DNA of 64,000 nt, taken from Prochlorococcus sp. AG-347-I04 (GTDB lineage Bacteria; Cyanobacteriota; Cyanobacteriia; PCC-6307; Cyanobiaceae). Below the pieces are notes generated by a model. It was not told the DNA's origin and did not search any database. It saw nothing but the letters and a program-made list of their open reading frames with translations. Below, piece by piece: positions 1 through 5,893 of the stretch; positions within the stretch are counted from its first letter, which is position 1, and each line of letters begins with the position of its first letter. The stretch covers positions 16,035 to 80,034 of the forward strand of contig QCBL01000005.1 in NCBI GenBank assembly GCA_003281625.1. Direction: 5' to 3'. Both the position numbers and the translations under genes were made by a program.

Positions 1-1
1 T

Positions 2-514
2 AAAGATGAAAATGGTTGCTTGCTCGATAATCCATTTGATCCGAGATGTACAGAATGGTTAGTTGAAATCCCTACAGAAGTTAGTTGGGCAAATATAGAC
101 GGCGCAGACCAAATAGACATCAATAATTTCTCAGCATTAGCTCAATTTGATTTTTACATGCAAGTGCAGAAATTTTACACAGAGCATAATACCTCTGCAA
201 CCGTAGAATTTAGAGAAAATGAAATCGAGGATTTAGCTAAGGCTATTCATAATGCAATAGAAAATAATGAGGGATATATTTCAGCAGCATTGCTTGCTAG
301 ATTTAGTGCTAACGCTACTTTCCCGAGATTACCCTTTGAACCAATAAGTAAAGAGGAATATATATCATTGCAGAATAAAGTAATAGAGAGGAAAGTCAAT
401 AACGATTTCTTTGACGCTCTTAATAAATATGATGTTGGAGAACTATCTGAAGCAGGACCAGCAGGGTGTGATTCAGATAAGTGCCTACTTCCTCTGGCTA
501 AACCAAAAGATTAA
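2..514 (+). CDS. nrdJ: Class II (adenosylcobalamin-dependent) ribonucleotide reductase, C-terminal part
   Basis: The reading frame is open from base 2, so this is the 3' end of a gene that begins outside the window. About 170 residues are visible. They resemble the C-terminal region of the B12-dependent ribonucleoside-triphosphate reductases, which reduce ribonucleotides to deoxyribonucleotides in the cytoplasm. A cysteine pair (C-D-S-D-K-C) lies 14 and 9 residues before the stop, as expected for the flexible tail that re-reduces the active site through thioredoxin. The radical and catalytic residues lie upstream and cannot be checked. The enzyme needs cobalamin, which fits the CbiX gene at 9634-10839. 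A TTG at position 20 should not be taken as the start. Confidence 0.8.
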   Translation, partial: KDENGCLLDNPFDPRCTEWLVEIPTEVSWANIDGADQIDINNFSALAQFDFYMQVQKFYTEHNTSATVEFRENEIEDLAKAIHNAIENNEGYISAALLARFSANATFPRLPFEPISKEEYISLQNKVIERKVNNDFFDALNKYDVGELSEAGPAGCDSDKCLLPLAKPKD

Positions 515-602
515 ATTTTGAATTATTTGTAAATAAAAAATATAAATTAGTTTTTAAAAATTTAATTTATGGCTACCTCTTAAATAGGGACATAAATTAT
601 TT

Positions 603-869
603 ATGACATTAAGCTTAAATATTGGAAACTTTTTTAATGATTCCTCTAGTCACGCATTAGTGGATGAGCTAAGAAAAAGAACATCAGAAGAGGATATCTT
701 AGATTTTGAGGAAAAATTCAACTCCAAAAACGAAAAAAATCTACACATTTATATATGTAGATTTCTAAAAAATAGATCAATATCAAGAGTGCTAGCCTCT
801 AGATGGTTAATAACCATAATTGAAAACAAACAATCAAAAATTGATGCTTGGCAAAAATTAAATAATTAG
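603..869 (+). CDS. Small conserved-looking hypothetical protein (88 aa)
   Basis: This is an 88-residue soluble protein without a signal peptide or membrane segment. It is rich in Lys, Glu and Asn, has an acidic helix (roughly residues 20-45) and a basic C-terminal half. I do not recognise a domain. It starts at an ATG 89 bases after nrdJ and its stop meets the stop of the next gene on the opposite strand (866-869), a compact convergent arrangement that supports a real gene. Function unknown. Confidence 0.55.
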   Translation: MTLSLNIGNFFNDSSSHALVDELRKRTSEEDILDFEEKFNSKNEKNLHIYICRFLKNRSISRVLASRWLITIIENKQSKIDAWQKLNN

Positions 870-1060
870 GTCAGCCCTGATAGTTTCCATAGAGCAATTC
901 CAAAAATTGAGAATCCCATTATAAAAGTAAAAGCCAAAGCATTTACCAATTGAACCTTATCATTCATTCTATTTGCGAATGGTAATAATTGAGCAAATAA
1001 TGGAGTCTCTTCAACTATTGCAGATTTTTTTACTGTAGGTTTTTTGCTTCTAGAAAACAT
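866..1060 (-). CDS. Small single-span membrane protein, weakly HLIP-like
   Basis: A 64-residue protein with a basic N-terminus (RSKKPTVKK) and one hydrophobic helix at about residues 41-60. The segment N-D-K-V-Q-L-V before the helix recalls the N-G-R-x-A-M motif of high-light-inducible chlorophyll-binding proteins, but the glutamate that ligates chlorophyll is absent. At best this is a degenerate relative. It probably sits in the thylakoid or plasma membrane. It converges on the preceding gene with a 4-base overlap. Confidence 0.5.
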   Translation of the reverse strand: MFSRSKKPTVKKSAIVEETPLFAQLLPFANRMNDKVQLVNALAFTFIMGFSIFGIALWKLSGLT

Positions 1061-1285
1061 AAAACAAATTTTATAATCTTAAGAATTTTACATTTAAAAG
1101 TTCATTAAATAAAAAATACTTCTCAAAAACGAACAAAATGTAACCTGCAAGAAACTACATAAAGAAAAACACAAATTTGTTTAGTAGGAGCATATTTTAT
1201 TATGGAAGTATTAAGTTTATTTATTAAAGACCTAGACAAATTATTTTCTTAAATGTTACTATTAAATTGTAGCAACCGCTACCAA

Positions 1286-1362
1286 AACGTTCAACTTGCG
1301 TAAAGCAAGCCGCAAATCGACTTAAGCCATGGAACGGGGACTTAAGCGAAACAGAAGCTTAA
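1286..1362 (+). promoter_or_regulatory. Glutamine-II riboswitch (downstream-peptide motif)
   Basis: CGTTC (1288-1292) pairs with GAACG (1332-1336) to form the closing helix. CTTGC (1295-1299) pairs with GCAAG (1305-1309) as an inner hairpin. CTTAAG at 1321-1326 can pair with CTTAAG at 1341-1346 across the closing helix, forming a pseudoknot just before the start codon at 1365. The order CGTTCA, hairpin, GGAACG, pseudoknot, then a very short gene matches the downstream-peptide RNA class of marine picocyanobacteria, known to bind L-glutamine. Ligand and direction of control are inferred from the family. Confidence 0.8.
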
Positions 1363-1364
1363 AA

Positions 1365-1466
1365 ATGACTCTAATTTACAGAGGGCAAAAATACGTCCAG
1401 AACAAAGAAGCAGCTAAAAAGCAGCACAATGAACTAACTTATAGAGGAAAAGCTTACACAAGCTAG
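1365..1466 (+). CDS. 33-aa YRG-repeat peptide controlled by the riboswitch
   Basis: A 33-codon gene starting at ATG 1365 directly after the riboswitch and followed by a strong terminator. The peptide has two copies of a short motif, L-I-Y-R-G-Q-K-Y at residues 3-10 and L-T-Y-R-G-K-A-Y at 24-31, joined by a basic linker rich in Lys, Gln and Ala. It fits the small DUF4278/YRG proteins found downstream of this RNA class. By context it should respond to glutamine, hence nitrogen status. The molecular target is not evident from sequence. No clear Shine-Dalgarno sequence is visible, which suits control at the ribosome-binding region. Confidence 0.8.
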   Translation: MTLIYRGQKYVQNKEAAKKQHNELTYRGKAYTS

Positions 1467-1481
1467 TTCATTTATCCAATT

Positions 1482-1510
1482 AAAAAAGCCACTAGAAGTG
1501 GCTTTTTTTT
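1482..1510 (+). terminator. Rho-independent terminator of the riboswitch-peptide transcript
   Basis: GCCACT (1488-1493) pairs with AGTGGC (1497-1502) over a three-base loop. A tract of eight T follows and a run of six A precedes the stem. It lies 16 bases after the 33-aa gene, so the riboswitch and peptide form a single short transcription unit. Confidence 0.85.
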
Positions 1511-1597
1511 GTCCATACTTAATCTAAAAAAATCACTTAATACTTCTAAGAAGTATTAAACTACTATGATTTAATTGCATTTATATATTCGATAACT

Positions 1598-1747
1598 ATG
1601 GCAGACCAGAAACCTTTATTTAAAGCACCTTATGACATAAAAGATGTAAGTGCTCTTTTCGCCATAGTTGCCTTCGTTTTAATAATCGCTGCCATAGTTG
1701 GGAATAACTTATTTGGTTTATTTCAACAAAATGTCAACTTTGGGTGA
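1598..1747 (+). CDS. 49-aa single-span membrane peptide
   Basis: An ATG at 1598 opens a 49-codon frame ending in TGA. The peptide has a polar N-terminus (M-A-D-Q-K-P-L-F), a hydrophobic helix at about residues 18-36 rich in Ala, Ile and Val, and a short polar tail ending N-V-N-F-G. The clean head-helix-tail layout and its position between a terminator and a tRNA suggest a real small membrane protein. I do not recognise the family. Confidence 0.55.
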   Translation: MADQKPLFKAPYDIKDVSALFAIVAFVLIIAAIVGNNLFGLFQQNVNFG

Positions 1748-1974
1748 TTTATTTATTTATTTATTTAAAAGCAGACTAGATTTTTTTATGGACTAAATTT
1801 GCGAACTAAATACGACTAATAATGTACTTTTATAACGATTTAACTCATCATTATTAATAATAATTACTATCTCAAACTAGTTTCTTGAAATAATTTTTAA
1901 ATCTTTGAATTTATAGACTGTGACTAATTTCTTATGTTATAGTTTGTAGGTTCAATAAAACTGAAGAACCCGTT

Positions 1975-2061
1975 GGAGGGGTGGTCGAGTGGTTTAAGGC
2001 TCTAGTCTTGAAAACTAGCGTGTCTGCAAGGGCACCGTGGGTTCGAATCCCACCCCCTCCG
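1975..2061 (+). tRNA. tRNA-Ser (anticodon UGA)
   Basis: GGAGGGG (1975-1981) pairs with CCCCTCC (2054-2060), with discriminator G at 2061. The anticodon stem CTAGT/ACTAG encloses the loop CTTGAAA, giving anticodon TGA for serine codon UCA. A long variable arm, typical of tRNA-Ser, follows. The T arm carries GGTTCGAATCC. CCA is not encoded. Its 3' end recurs at 2296 and 3362, marking it as an integration target. Confidence 0.97.
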
Positions 2062-2063
2062 TA
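2047..2063 (+). repeat. Attachment-like repeat copy 1 (inside the tRNA-Ser 3' end)
   Basis: ATCCCACCCCCTCCGTA, spanning the end of the T arm, the acceptor strand and two bases beyond the tRNA. It is identical to 2296-2312 and, over the first 16 bases, has one mismatch to 3362-3377. This is the position used by many tyrosine recombinases that integrate at tRNA genes. Confidence 0.85.
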
Positions 2064-2073
2064 CCAAGACATA

Positions 2074-2110
2074 TTCTCAGAGGCTCTCATAACTTCTCAT
2101 ATGTTCTCAA
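2074..2110 (+). repeat. Phased heptamer array A-left-1 (4 copies)
   Basis: TTCTCAG, CTCTCAT, TTCTCAT and TTCTCAA start at 2074, 2084, 2094 and 2104, exactly 10 bp apart. That places them on one face of the DNA helix, as for arm-type recombinase or cooperative DNA-binding sites. The spacing is not a multiple of three, so it does not reflect a coding repeat. Confidence 0.7.
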
Positions 2111-2165
2111 AATTATTTTAAAGCTCCAAATAGAAGATATATCAAGAATTAAACTTAACTTAGCC

Positions 2166-2202
2166 TTCTCATACTTTTTCATTCGTTCTCATATTTTTTC
2201 AT
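2166..2202 (+). repeat. Phased heptamer array A-left-2 (4 copies)
   Basis: TTCTCAT, TTTTCAT, TTCTCAT and TTTTCAT start at 2166, 2176, 2186 and 2196, again exactly 10 bp apart. The array sits in the segment AACTTAGCCTTCTCATA, which is repeated with one mismatch at 2405-2421 in element B. Confidence 0.7.
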
Positions 2203-2208
2203 CATTTT

Positions 2209-2232
2209 GGTAGGGGAAATGGTAGGGGAAAT
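2209..2232 (+). repeat. 12-bp G-rich tandem repeat of element A
   Basis: GGTAGGGGAAAT occurs twice in perfect tandem (2209-2220, 2221-2232). Element B has a 12-bp-period G-rich tandem at the equivalent position (2455-2480), so the structure is conserved while the sequence differs. Confidence 0.75.
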
Positions 2233-2253
2233 CAAAGTCGAACTCAGAAATTG

Positions 2254-2280
2254 TTCTCATCCCTTCTCATAGCTTCTCAT
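2254..2280 (+). repeat. Phased heptamer array A-right (3 copies)
   Basis: Three perfect TTCTCAT heptamers start at 2254, 2264 and 2274. The CAT of the last copy begins 18 bp before attachment copy 2, the same distance as in element B. Confidence 0.75.
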
Positions 2281-2295
2281 TTGGGATAAAAGCTG

Positions 2296-2312
2296 ATCCC
2301 ACCCCCTCCGTA
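2296..2312 (+). repeat. Attachment-like repeat copy 2
   Basis: A perfect 17-bp duplicate of the tRNA-Ser 3' end (ATCCCACCCCCTCCGTA), outside any tRNA. It is the right end of element A and the left end of element B. Confidence 0.85.
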
Positions 2313-2321
2313 TTTAGAAAA

Positions 2322-2358
2322 CCTGCATAGAGTGTCATATTCCACCATAAGCAGGCAA
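2322..2358 (+). repeat. Phased array B-left-1 (4 sites)
   Basis: CAT, CAT, CAT and CAA begin at 2326, 2336, 2346 and 2356, exactly 10 bp apart and mostly followed by A. Each is 248 bp downstream of the matching site in element A. The flanking bases differ from the TTCT of element A, as if a related protein with another preference binds here. Confidence 0.6.
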
Positions 2359-2413
2359 AATTATTTTAATCGTTGATATAAAGCCACATTTGAAAGATTT
2401 AAGAAACTTAGCC

Positions 2414-2450
2414 TTGTCATAGTCCTCCATAAACGATCAGTTAGAGGCAA
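2414..2450 (+). repeat. Phased array B-left-2 (4 sites)
   Basis: CAT, CAT, CAG and CAA begin at 2418, 2428, 2438 and 2448, at 10-bp spacing, each 248 bp from its element A counterpart. The first lies in AACTTAGCCTTGTCATA, shared with element A. Confidence 0.6.
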
Positions 2451-2454
2451 TTTA

Positions 2455-2502
2455 TTTACTGGGGGATTTACTGTGGGATTTGTTAAAAATTACTGGGGGA
2501 TT
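2455..2502 (+). repeat. G-rich 12-bp tandem repeat of element B, left
   Basis: TTTACTGGGGGA and TTTACTGTGGGA follow each other at 12-bp period, and TTACTGGGGGATT recurs at 2490-2502. A small inverted repeat, AATTCGA (2504-2510) with TCGAATT (2519-2525), follows, then the first cargo gene. Confidence 0.65.
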
Positions 2503-2561
2503 GAATTCGATTTATAAGTCGAATTAAAATTGGATAAATAAATCTTCTTTTTATATTATTT

Positions 2562-2789
2562 ATGTTGAGAAAAAAAGAAAAACAAACTTTAACAAGACTC
2601 TTCCTATTAGGAGTTGGTGCTCCAATTGGGCTTGATCGCTTTTATGAAGGAGATGTAACTGGTGGATTCTTAGCAATTTTGGGTTTTCTTGTAGCTTTGA
2701 TAACAGTAGTAGGTTTGTTGGTTTGGATCTTCCCTTTTATTTCCAAAACTTTTCGTTTGCTAAGAGAATTTGAAAATGCAGAAGATTAA
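2562..2789 (+). CDS. TM2-domain membrane protein (element B cargo)
   Basis: A 75-residue protein with a basic N-terminus, two hydrophobic helices (about residues 12-24 and 33-58) and the TM2-type signature G-L-D-R-F-Y-E-G at about residues 23-30. The TM2 family has two membrane helices joined by a short turn with this D-R-F-Y motif; its biochemical role in bacteria is unclear. The gene lies inside element B, 29 bases before the next gene, so the two may be co-transcribed. Confidence 0.7.
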   Translation: MLRKKEKQTLTRLFLLGVGAPIGLDRFYEGDVTGGFLAILGFLVALITVVGLLVWIFPFISKTFRLLREFENAED

Positions 2790-2818
2790 ATGAAACTCTT
2801 ACTACTTGTAATTAATTA

Positions 2819-3244
2819 ATGAATAAAACAAACACTTGGTTAATTACAGTATTTGCTGTAGTTCTTATTTGTATTTCCCTTATTGCATATCTAAATTCAC
2901 AAAAGCAACCATCCTTGCTTCGTCCAAAACCTAGCGGTGAGAATTTGGACTATAAAGCATTCTTACTCCGTCCAAAACCTAGTATTGAGGATTTGGAATA
3001 TAAAGCATTAGATAAGTTAAGGGGAAATGCTGAATTTGCTGCTAATAGAGATTATGCGGACTATGAAAAATTTGGAAGTATAATTTTTTGCAATACTTCA
3101 TTCAATAGTCGAATTGAATCAGCAAACTATTCGAAACAAATGGAATTATATATTTCTGGGAAAGAAGCAGATTTATCAGGATGGGATACTGCTATAAAAA
3201 ATTATGAAAACGAAAGATCAAAATGTAGAGACTTTAATCCTTAA
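2819..3244 (+). CDS. Membrane-anchored protein with a 16-residue internal duplication (element B cargo)
   Basis: A 141-residue protein with an N-terminal hydrophobic anchor (about residues 8-25). Residues 33-48 and 49-64 are near-identical copies of a unit beginning L-L-R-P-K-P-S and ending D/E-Y-K-A-F/L, encoded by a 48-bp tandem duplication at 2915-3010. The rest is a soluble, charged region with two cysteines (F-C-N-T and K-C-R-D). I do not recognise the family. It is the second gene of element B. Confidence 0.6.
   Translation: MNKTNTWLITVFAVVLICISLIAYLNSQKQPSLLRPKPSGENLDYKAFLLRPKPSIEDLEYKALDKLRGNAEFAANRDYADYEKFGSIIFCNTSFNSRIESANYSKQMELYISGKEADLSGWDTAIKNYENERSKCRDFNP
2915..3010 (+). repeat. 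In-frame 48-bp tandem duplication
   Basis: Two adjacent 48-bp units (2915-2962, 2963-3010), each encoding 16 residues starting L-L-R-P-K-P-S. Differences between the copies are few and partly synonymous, pointing to a fairly recent slippage or duplication event. Confidence 0.85.
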
Positions 3245-3282
3245 ATGAAATGCTCACTACAACTCATAAATAAGGACAAAAA

Positions 3283-3300
3283 TTTAGTGGGGGATTTAGT
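3283..3300 (+). repeat. G-rich tract of element B, right
   Basis: TTTAGTGGGGGATTTAGT, a hexamer either side of GGGGGA, with the same 12-bp period as the left tandem. It lies about 37 bp before the right phased array, close to the 36 bp seen in element A. Confidence 0.55.
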
Positions 3301-3319
3301 TGATCTAATTCAAAAAATA

Positions 3320-3346
3320 TCGCCATAGGCAGTCATAGAATATCAT
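3320..3346 (+). repeat. Phased array B-right (3 sites)
   Basis: CAT begins at 3324, 3334 and 3344, 10 bp apart, in the contexts GCCATAG, GTCATAG and ATCATTA. The last CAT begins 18 bp before attachment copy 3, exactly as in element A. Confidence 0.65.
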
Positions 3347-3361
3347 TAGGGCTGAATGAAA

Positions 3362-3377
3362 ATCACACCCCCTCCGT
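3362..3377 (+). repeat. Attachment-like repeat copy 3
   Basis: ATCACACCCCCTCCGT matches the tRNA-Ser 3' end in 15 of 16 bases. It marks the right end of element B; no phased array follows it. Confidence 0.75.
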
Positions 3378-3461
3378 TTTTATAAAAACCAACTTAAGTT
3401 AAAAAGAATAAAATAAACGCCTTTTTTGGTATGTTTTTGTTAGGATAATTTTATTTGATTT

Positions 3462-3662
3462 ATGGGTAAAGGATTCGCCACAGATAATTTGATTTCCAAA
3501 AAATCGAAGAAAAAAAATATTTCAAATGAACCTCAAGGAAGATTAATATCTTGGTCACCTTGGCCACCAGCTAATTTTCAGACAAGATATCCTGCTTTCC
3601 CTTTTGTTCTTACAATATTGATTATAGTAATCGGGCAATGGTATCTATCTCTACTGAGATAA
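3462..3662 (+). CDS. Small C-terminally anchored membrane protein
   Basis: A 66-residue protein: a basic, Lys/Ser-rich N-terminal half (K-K-S-K-K-K-N), a Trp/Pro-rich middle (S-W-S-P-W-P-P) and one hydrophobic helix at about residues 45-63. ATG start at 3462. I do not recognise it. The layout resembles small thylakoid accessory proteins, but nothing ties it to one. It is the first gene to the right of the tRNA-Ser elements. Confidence 0.55.
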   Translation: MGKGFATDNLISKKSKKKNISNEPQGRLISWSPWPPANFQTRYPAFPFVLTILIIVIGQWYLSLLR

Positions 3663-3717
3663 ATTGAACATGGTTTTTGTTTTTAAATTCCAGATGAATC
3701 GGGTTTGAGAATTTATT

Positions 3718-4302
3718 TTGTTTTTTTCAATTTTATTATTTGCCCACTTTCAGGCAGCAATCATCCCAATATTATTAGGAATTAGATCTATCAGAAAATT
3801 CAAACATATTTGCAAGAACGAACTGATACCCTACGGTTTTATTTTTTTAGGATTGGCATCGATTTCTGAAATGATAGACCATACCCAAACATCTTGGATT
3901 TATGTAGATCATTCCTCTTTATTTAATTGGTTATTTTATTCTTTCCTATCTTTAGGTCTAACATGTTTATCGATATCAGTTACAAAAAATAAATTTATTC
4001 GAAAAACTAATTTTTGTATTTCTTTATGTTCAATAATCTCATATTTTTTATTTGGTAAATCTATTGCTCTTCTTTTTCAAGTAATAATAAGTATCCTTCT
4101 AATTATTAATTGGCAAAGAGTTTTTAAAGATTGGCTTTTTATCCTTTACCCAATATTTGGTATTTTTTTTACGACTTTCTTTGGAACAAAGCTCTCAATT
4201 AGTGGTGATCAATTTTGGCATGTTTTAATAGGGCCATCTGGAACAATTAGCGTTCTAACCTTTTATTTAGTATTAAAGAGATCGGGCAAAAAATTTACTT
4301 AA
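3718..4302 (+). CDS. Multi-pass membrane protein of unknown function
   Basis: A 194-residue, strongly hydrophobic protein with about six membrane helices. A polar patch E-M-I-D-H-T-Q and D-H-S-S after the second helix holds several histidines and acidic residues. The only plausible start is TTG at 3718, because no in-frame ATG occurs until about residue 52. It ends 7 bases before the next gene, suggesting co-transcription. No family recognised. Confidence 0.5.
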   Translation: MFFSILLFAHFQAAIIPILLGIRSIRKFKHICKNELIPYGFIFLGLASISEMIDHTQTSWIYVDHSSLFNWLFYSFLSLGLTCLSISVTKNKFIRKTNFCISLCSIISYFLFGKSIALLFQVIISILLIINWQRVFKDWLFILYPIFGIFFTTFFGTKLSISGDQFWHVLIGPSGTISVLTFYLVLKRSGKKFT

Positions 4303-4309
4303 GATTCTT

Positions 4310-4639
4310 ATGAAAATATTTATATTTACAAGCTTTATAGTGTGCTTAGTCACAATAATCTCTCCAGTAAGAATCCTTGCTGATACGGTACTTGATGTGT
4401 ACATGAATGATTTTTATTCTAAATCGAATGAAGCTAGTCAGATTCTTAAAGAAATCGAAAATAGTCTAAAAGAGGGATCAAGAAAAAAAGTATGCGCCAG
4501 GCAAAGAGAAGCAGCAAGATTAGGCCTATTAGCTAATAAATCATTAATTAAAGCCTTTGAAATAGAGGGAGCCAATCCACCAATGCAAGCAATAAAGGCA
4601 AGTCAACAAAGATGGGAATCTATTCTGAATGAGTGCTGA
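4310..4639 (+). CDS. Secreted or lumenal hypothetical protein
   Basis: A 109-residue protein with a clear N-terminal signal sequence (residues 1-24, ending near I-L-A-D). A helical mature part follows with two cysteines (K-V-C-A-R and the last residue). It probably acts in the periplasm or thylakoid lumen. It lies close behind the membrane protein at 3718 and may share its transcript. Function unknown. Confidence 0.55.
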   Translation: MKIFIFTSFIVCLVTIISPVRILADTVLDVYMNDFYSKSNEASQILKEIENSLKEGSRKKVCARQREAARLGLLANKSLIKAFEIEGANPPMQAIKASQQRWESILNEC

Positions 4640-4666
4640 AGAAAGTCTGGAAAACTATAAATCTTT

Positions 4667-5101
4667 TTAAATTTGCATCCTTACAGATTTGCTAATCAAG
4701 GGAATTTCAGGTTCAACTCCATAAATACATTGAGAAATCGAATAAATAAAAATACATAGTGTAAATATAAAAATTATTGAGCCTAATTCAACTATGGGAA
4801 ATATTCTCAAGAGATATGAAATTATTATTAAAGCAATATCAATTAATAAAGCTTGGCATGCGTTATATCTAACGAAATAGGGAATATTTGGATTTCTTAC
4901 TAATCCAGCAAACAAAATTATAAATAATAAAAAACTACCAAAAGGCAAGGATTTTTCAATTATTGCTATCGGAAAAGTTAGTAATAATAGTATTTTTAAA
5001 AATGAATATTTATAAAACAAATAATATCCAAAAGGTATTGATGCCCTCAATGGCAAAGTATACAAAAATACTGATGAGAGTCTTTGGAATATCTGATTCA
5101 A
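4667..5101 (-). CDS. Tic20-family membrane protein
   Basis: A 144-residue protein with four hydrophobic helices and the conserved stretch R-N-P-N-I-P-Y-F-V-R-Y-N-A-C-Q-A near the middle, typical of the cyanobacterial Tic20/Ycf60 family. The plastid relatives belong to the inner-envelope protein import complex; the role in cyanobacteria is not established. It is a single gene convergent with its left neighbour. Confidence 0.75.
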   Translation of the reverse strand: MNQIFQRLSSVFLYTLPLRASIPFGYYLFYKYSFLKILLLLTFPIAIIEKSLPFGSFLLFIILFAGLVRNPNIPYFVRYNACQALLIDIALIIISYLLRIFPIVELGSIIFIFTLCIFIYSISQCIYGVEPEIPLISKSVRMQI

Positions 5102-5234
5102 TATATTATTGAAATTTCATATTTATATTTTAACCTAATTTTTTGAACTTAATAAAAAGATTTTTTCTCGAAAAAATCAACTTTGGCAGATGGTTATTTA
5201 ATATTAGATAATTGATACAGGTTCATAATTCAAA

Positions 5235-5624
5235 ATGCGTATCCTACATACAATGTTGAGGGTTGGAGATTTAGATAAATCCATTGATTTCTACGTCAAT
5301 AGATTAGGAATGAATTTATTGCGAAAAAAGGATTACCCTCATGGAAAATTCACTTTGGCATTTGTTGGTTATGGCTCAGAAAAAGAAAACTCAGTAATTG
5401 AATTAACTTATAACTGGGACAAAAAGTCTGAAGACTATGAGATTGGAGATAAATATGGTCATATAGCTATTGGAGTAAAAGATATTCGTCTAATTTGCAA
5501 AGGATTAGAAAAAAATGGTTGTAAAATAACAACCAAACCTAAAAAAATGAAAAACAGTACTACTGTCTTGGCTTTTGTGGAGGATCCTGATGGTTATAAA
5601 ATTGAACTTATTGAAAGAGATTAA
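5235..5624 (+). CDS. gloA: Lactoylglutathione lyase (glyoxalase I)
   Basis: This cytoplasmic enzyme isomerises the methylglyoxal-glutathione hemithioacetal to S-lactoylglutathione. The 129-residue length fits bacterial GloA, and the four metal ligands are visible as H5, E56, H76 and E124, nearly the numbering of the Escherichia coli enzyme. The short loops are of the nickel-type class. ATG start at 5235; monocistronic by spacing. Confidence 0.9.
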   Translation: MRILHTMLRVGDLDKSIDFYVNRLGMNLLRKKDYPHGKFTLAFVGYGSEKENSVIELTYNWDKKSEDYEIGDKYGHIAIGVKDIRLICKGLEKNGCKITTKPKKMKNSTTVLAFVEDPDGYKIELIERD

Positions 5625-5826
5625 AAGCTCAGAAGTCTTTAATTAAATAAACAAATAACTAAAATTTAAAAAGATTGAATTATCAAATATAAATATATCG
5701 TTTTCAATTAGGAAAAAAACTCAAAGTTCACATTAGATGGATTCTGCAGTTTCAATTATTGTAAAAGATTATTTCTAAGACGAGGAATTATTAAAAATAA
5801 AATTAAAACTTTAAACATTCTATAAT

Positions 5827-5864
5827 AAATCTATATAGAATCAGTAGACAATCCATATAGATTT
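5827..5864. promoter_or_regulatory. 10-bp inverted repeat upstream of the RHH/GIY-YIG pair (candidate operator)
   Basis: AAATCTATAT (5827-5836) and its exact complement ATATAGATTT (5855-5864) are separated by 18 bp, 29 bp before the start of the downstream gene. The spacing suits two dimer half-sites. The next gene encodes a ribbon-helix-helix-like domain, so autoregulation is a reasonable guess. The rest of the 5625-5893 gap shows nothing further. Confidence 0.4.
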
Positions 5865-5893
5865 ATATATCATAGAATTATCTTATAAAGCTT

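Larger units (their letters stand above)
2064..2312 (+). mobile_element. Element A: cargo-less mini integrative element at tRNA-Ser
   Basis: The segment between attachment copies 1 and 2 (249-bp unit) has no open reading frame worth calling. It holds, in order, four phased heptamers (2074-2110), four more (2166-2202), a perfect 12-bp tandem pair (2209-2232), three more heptamers (2254-2280), then att copy 2. The same order appears in element B with genes inserted. I infer a non-autonomous element or its ends, moved by an integrase acting in trans; no integrase is present here. Confidence 0.55.
2313..3377 (+). mobile_element. Element B: mini integrative element carrying two small genes
   Basis: Bounded by attachment copies 2 and 3. 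From the left it holds four phased sites (2322-2358), four more (2414-2450), a G-rich 12-bp tandem (2455-2502), two genes (2562-3244), another G-rich tract (3283-3300), three phased sites (3320-3346) and att copy 3. CAAAATTATTTTAA and AACTTAGCCTTSTCATA are shared with element A at the same 49-bp spacing. There is no integrase. I infer a cargo-bearing relative of element A, inserted in tandem. Confidence 0.55.

Noticed and set aside
2..20. TTG at position 20 as start of a 164-aa protein
   Set aside because: The frame is open upstream to the window edge and the protein is clearly the C-terminal part of class II ribonucleotide reductase.
1202..1252. 16-codon frame with an AGGAG upstream, just before the riboswitch
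   Set aside because: Too short to support as a gene, spacing from AGGAG to ATG is long, and no motif supports it.
2074..2450. CRISPR-like array
   Set aside because: The repeats are heptamers with 3-base spacers, not 25-40 bp repeats with unique spacers, and no cas gene is present.
2504..2525. AATTCGA/TCGAATT hairpin as a terminator
   Set aside because: No T run follows; it may be structural for the element or chance in AT-rich DNA.
2064..3377. Degraded prophage or complete integrative element
   Set aside because: No integrase, structural, replication or lysis gene is visible; only att-like repeats, phased arrays and two small genes.
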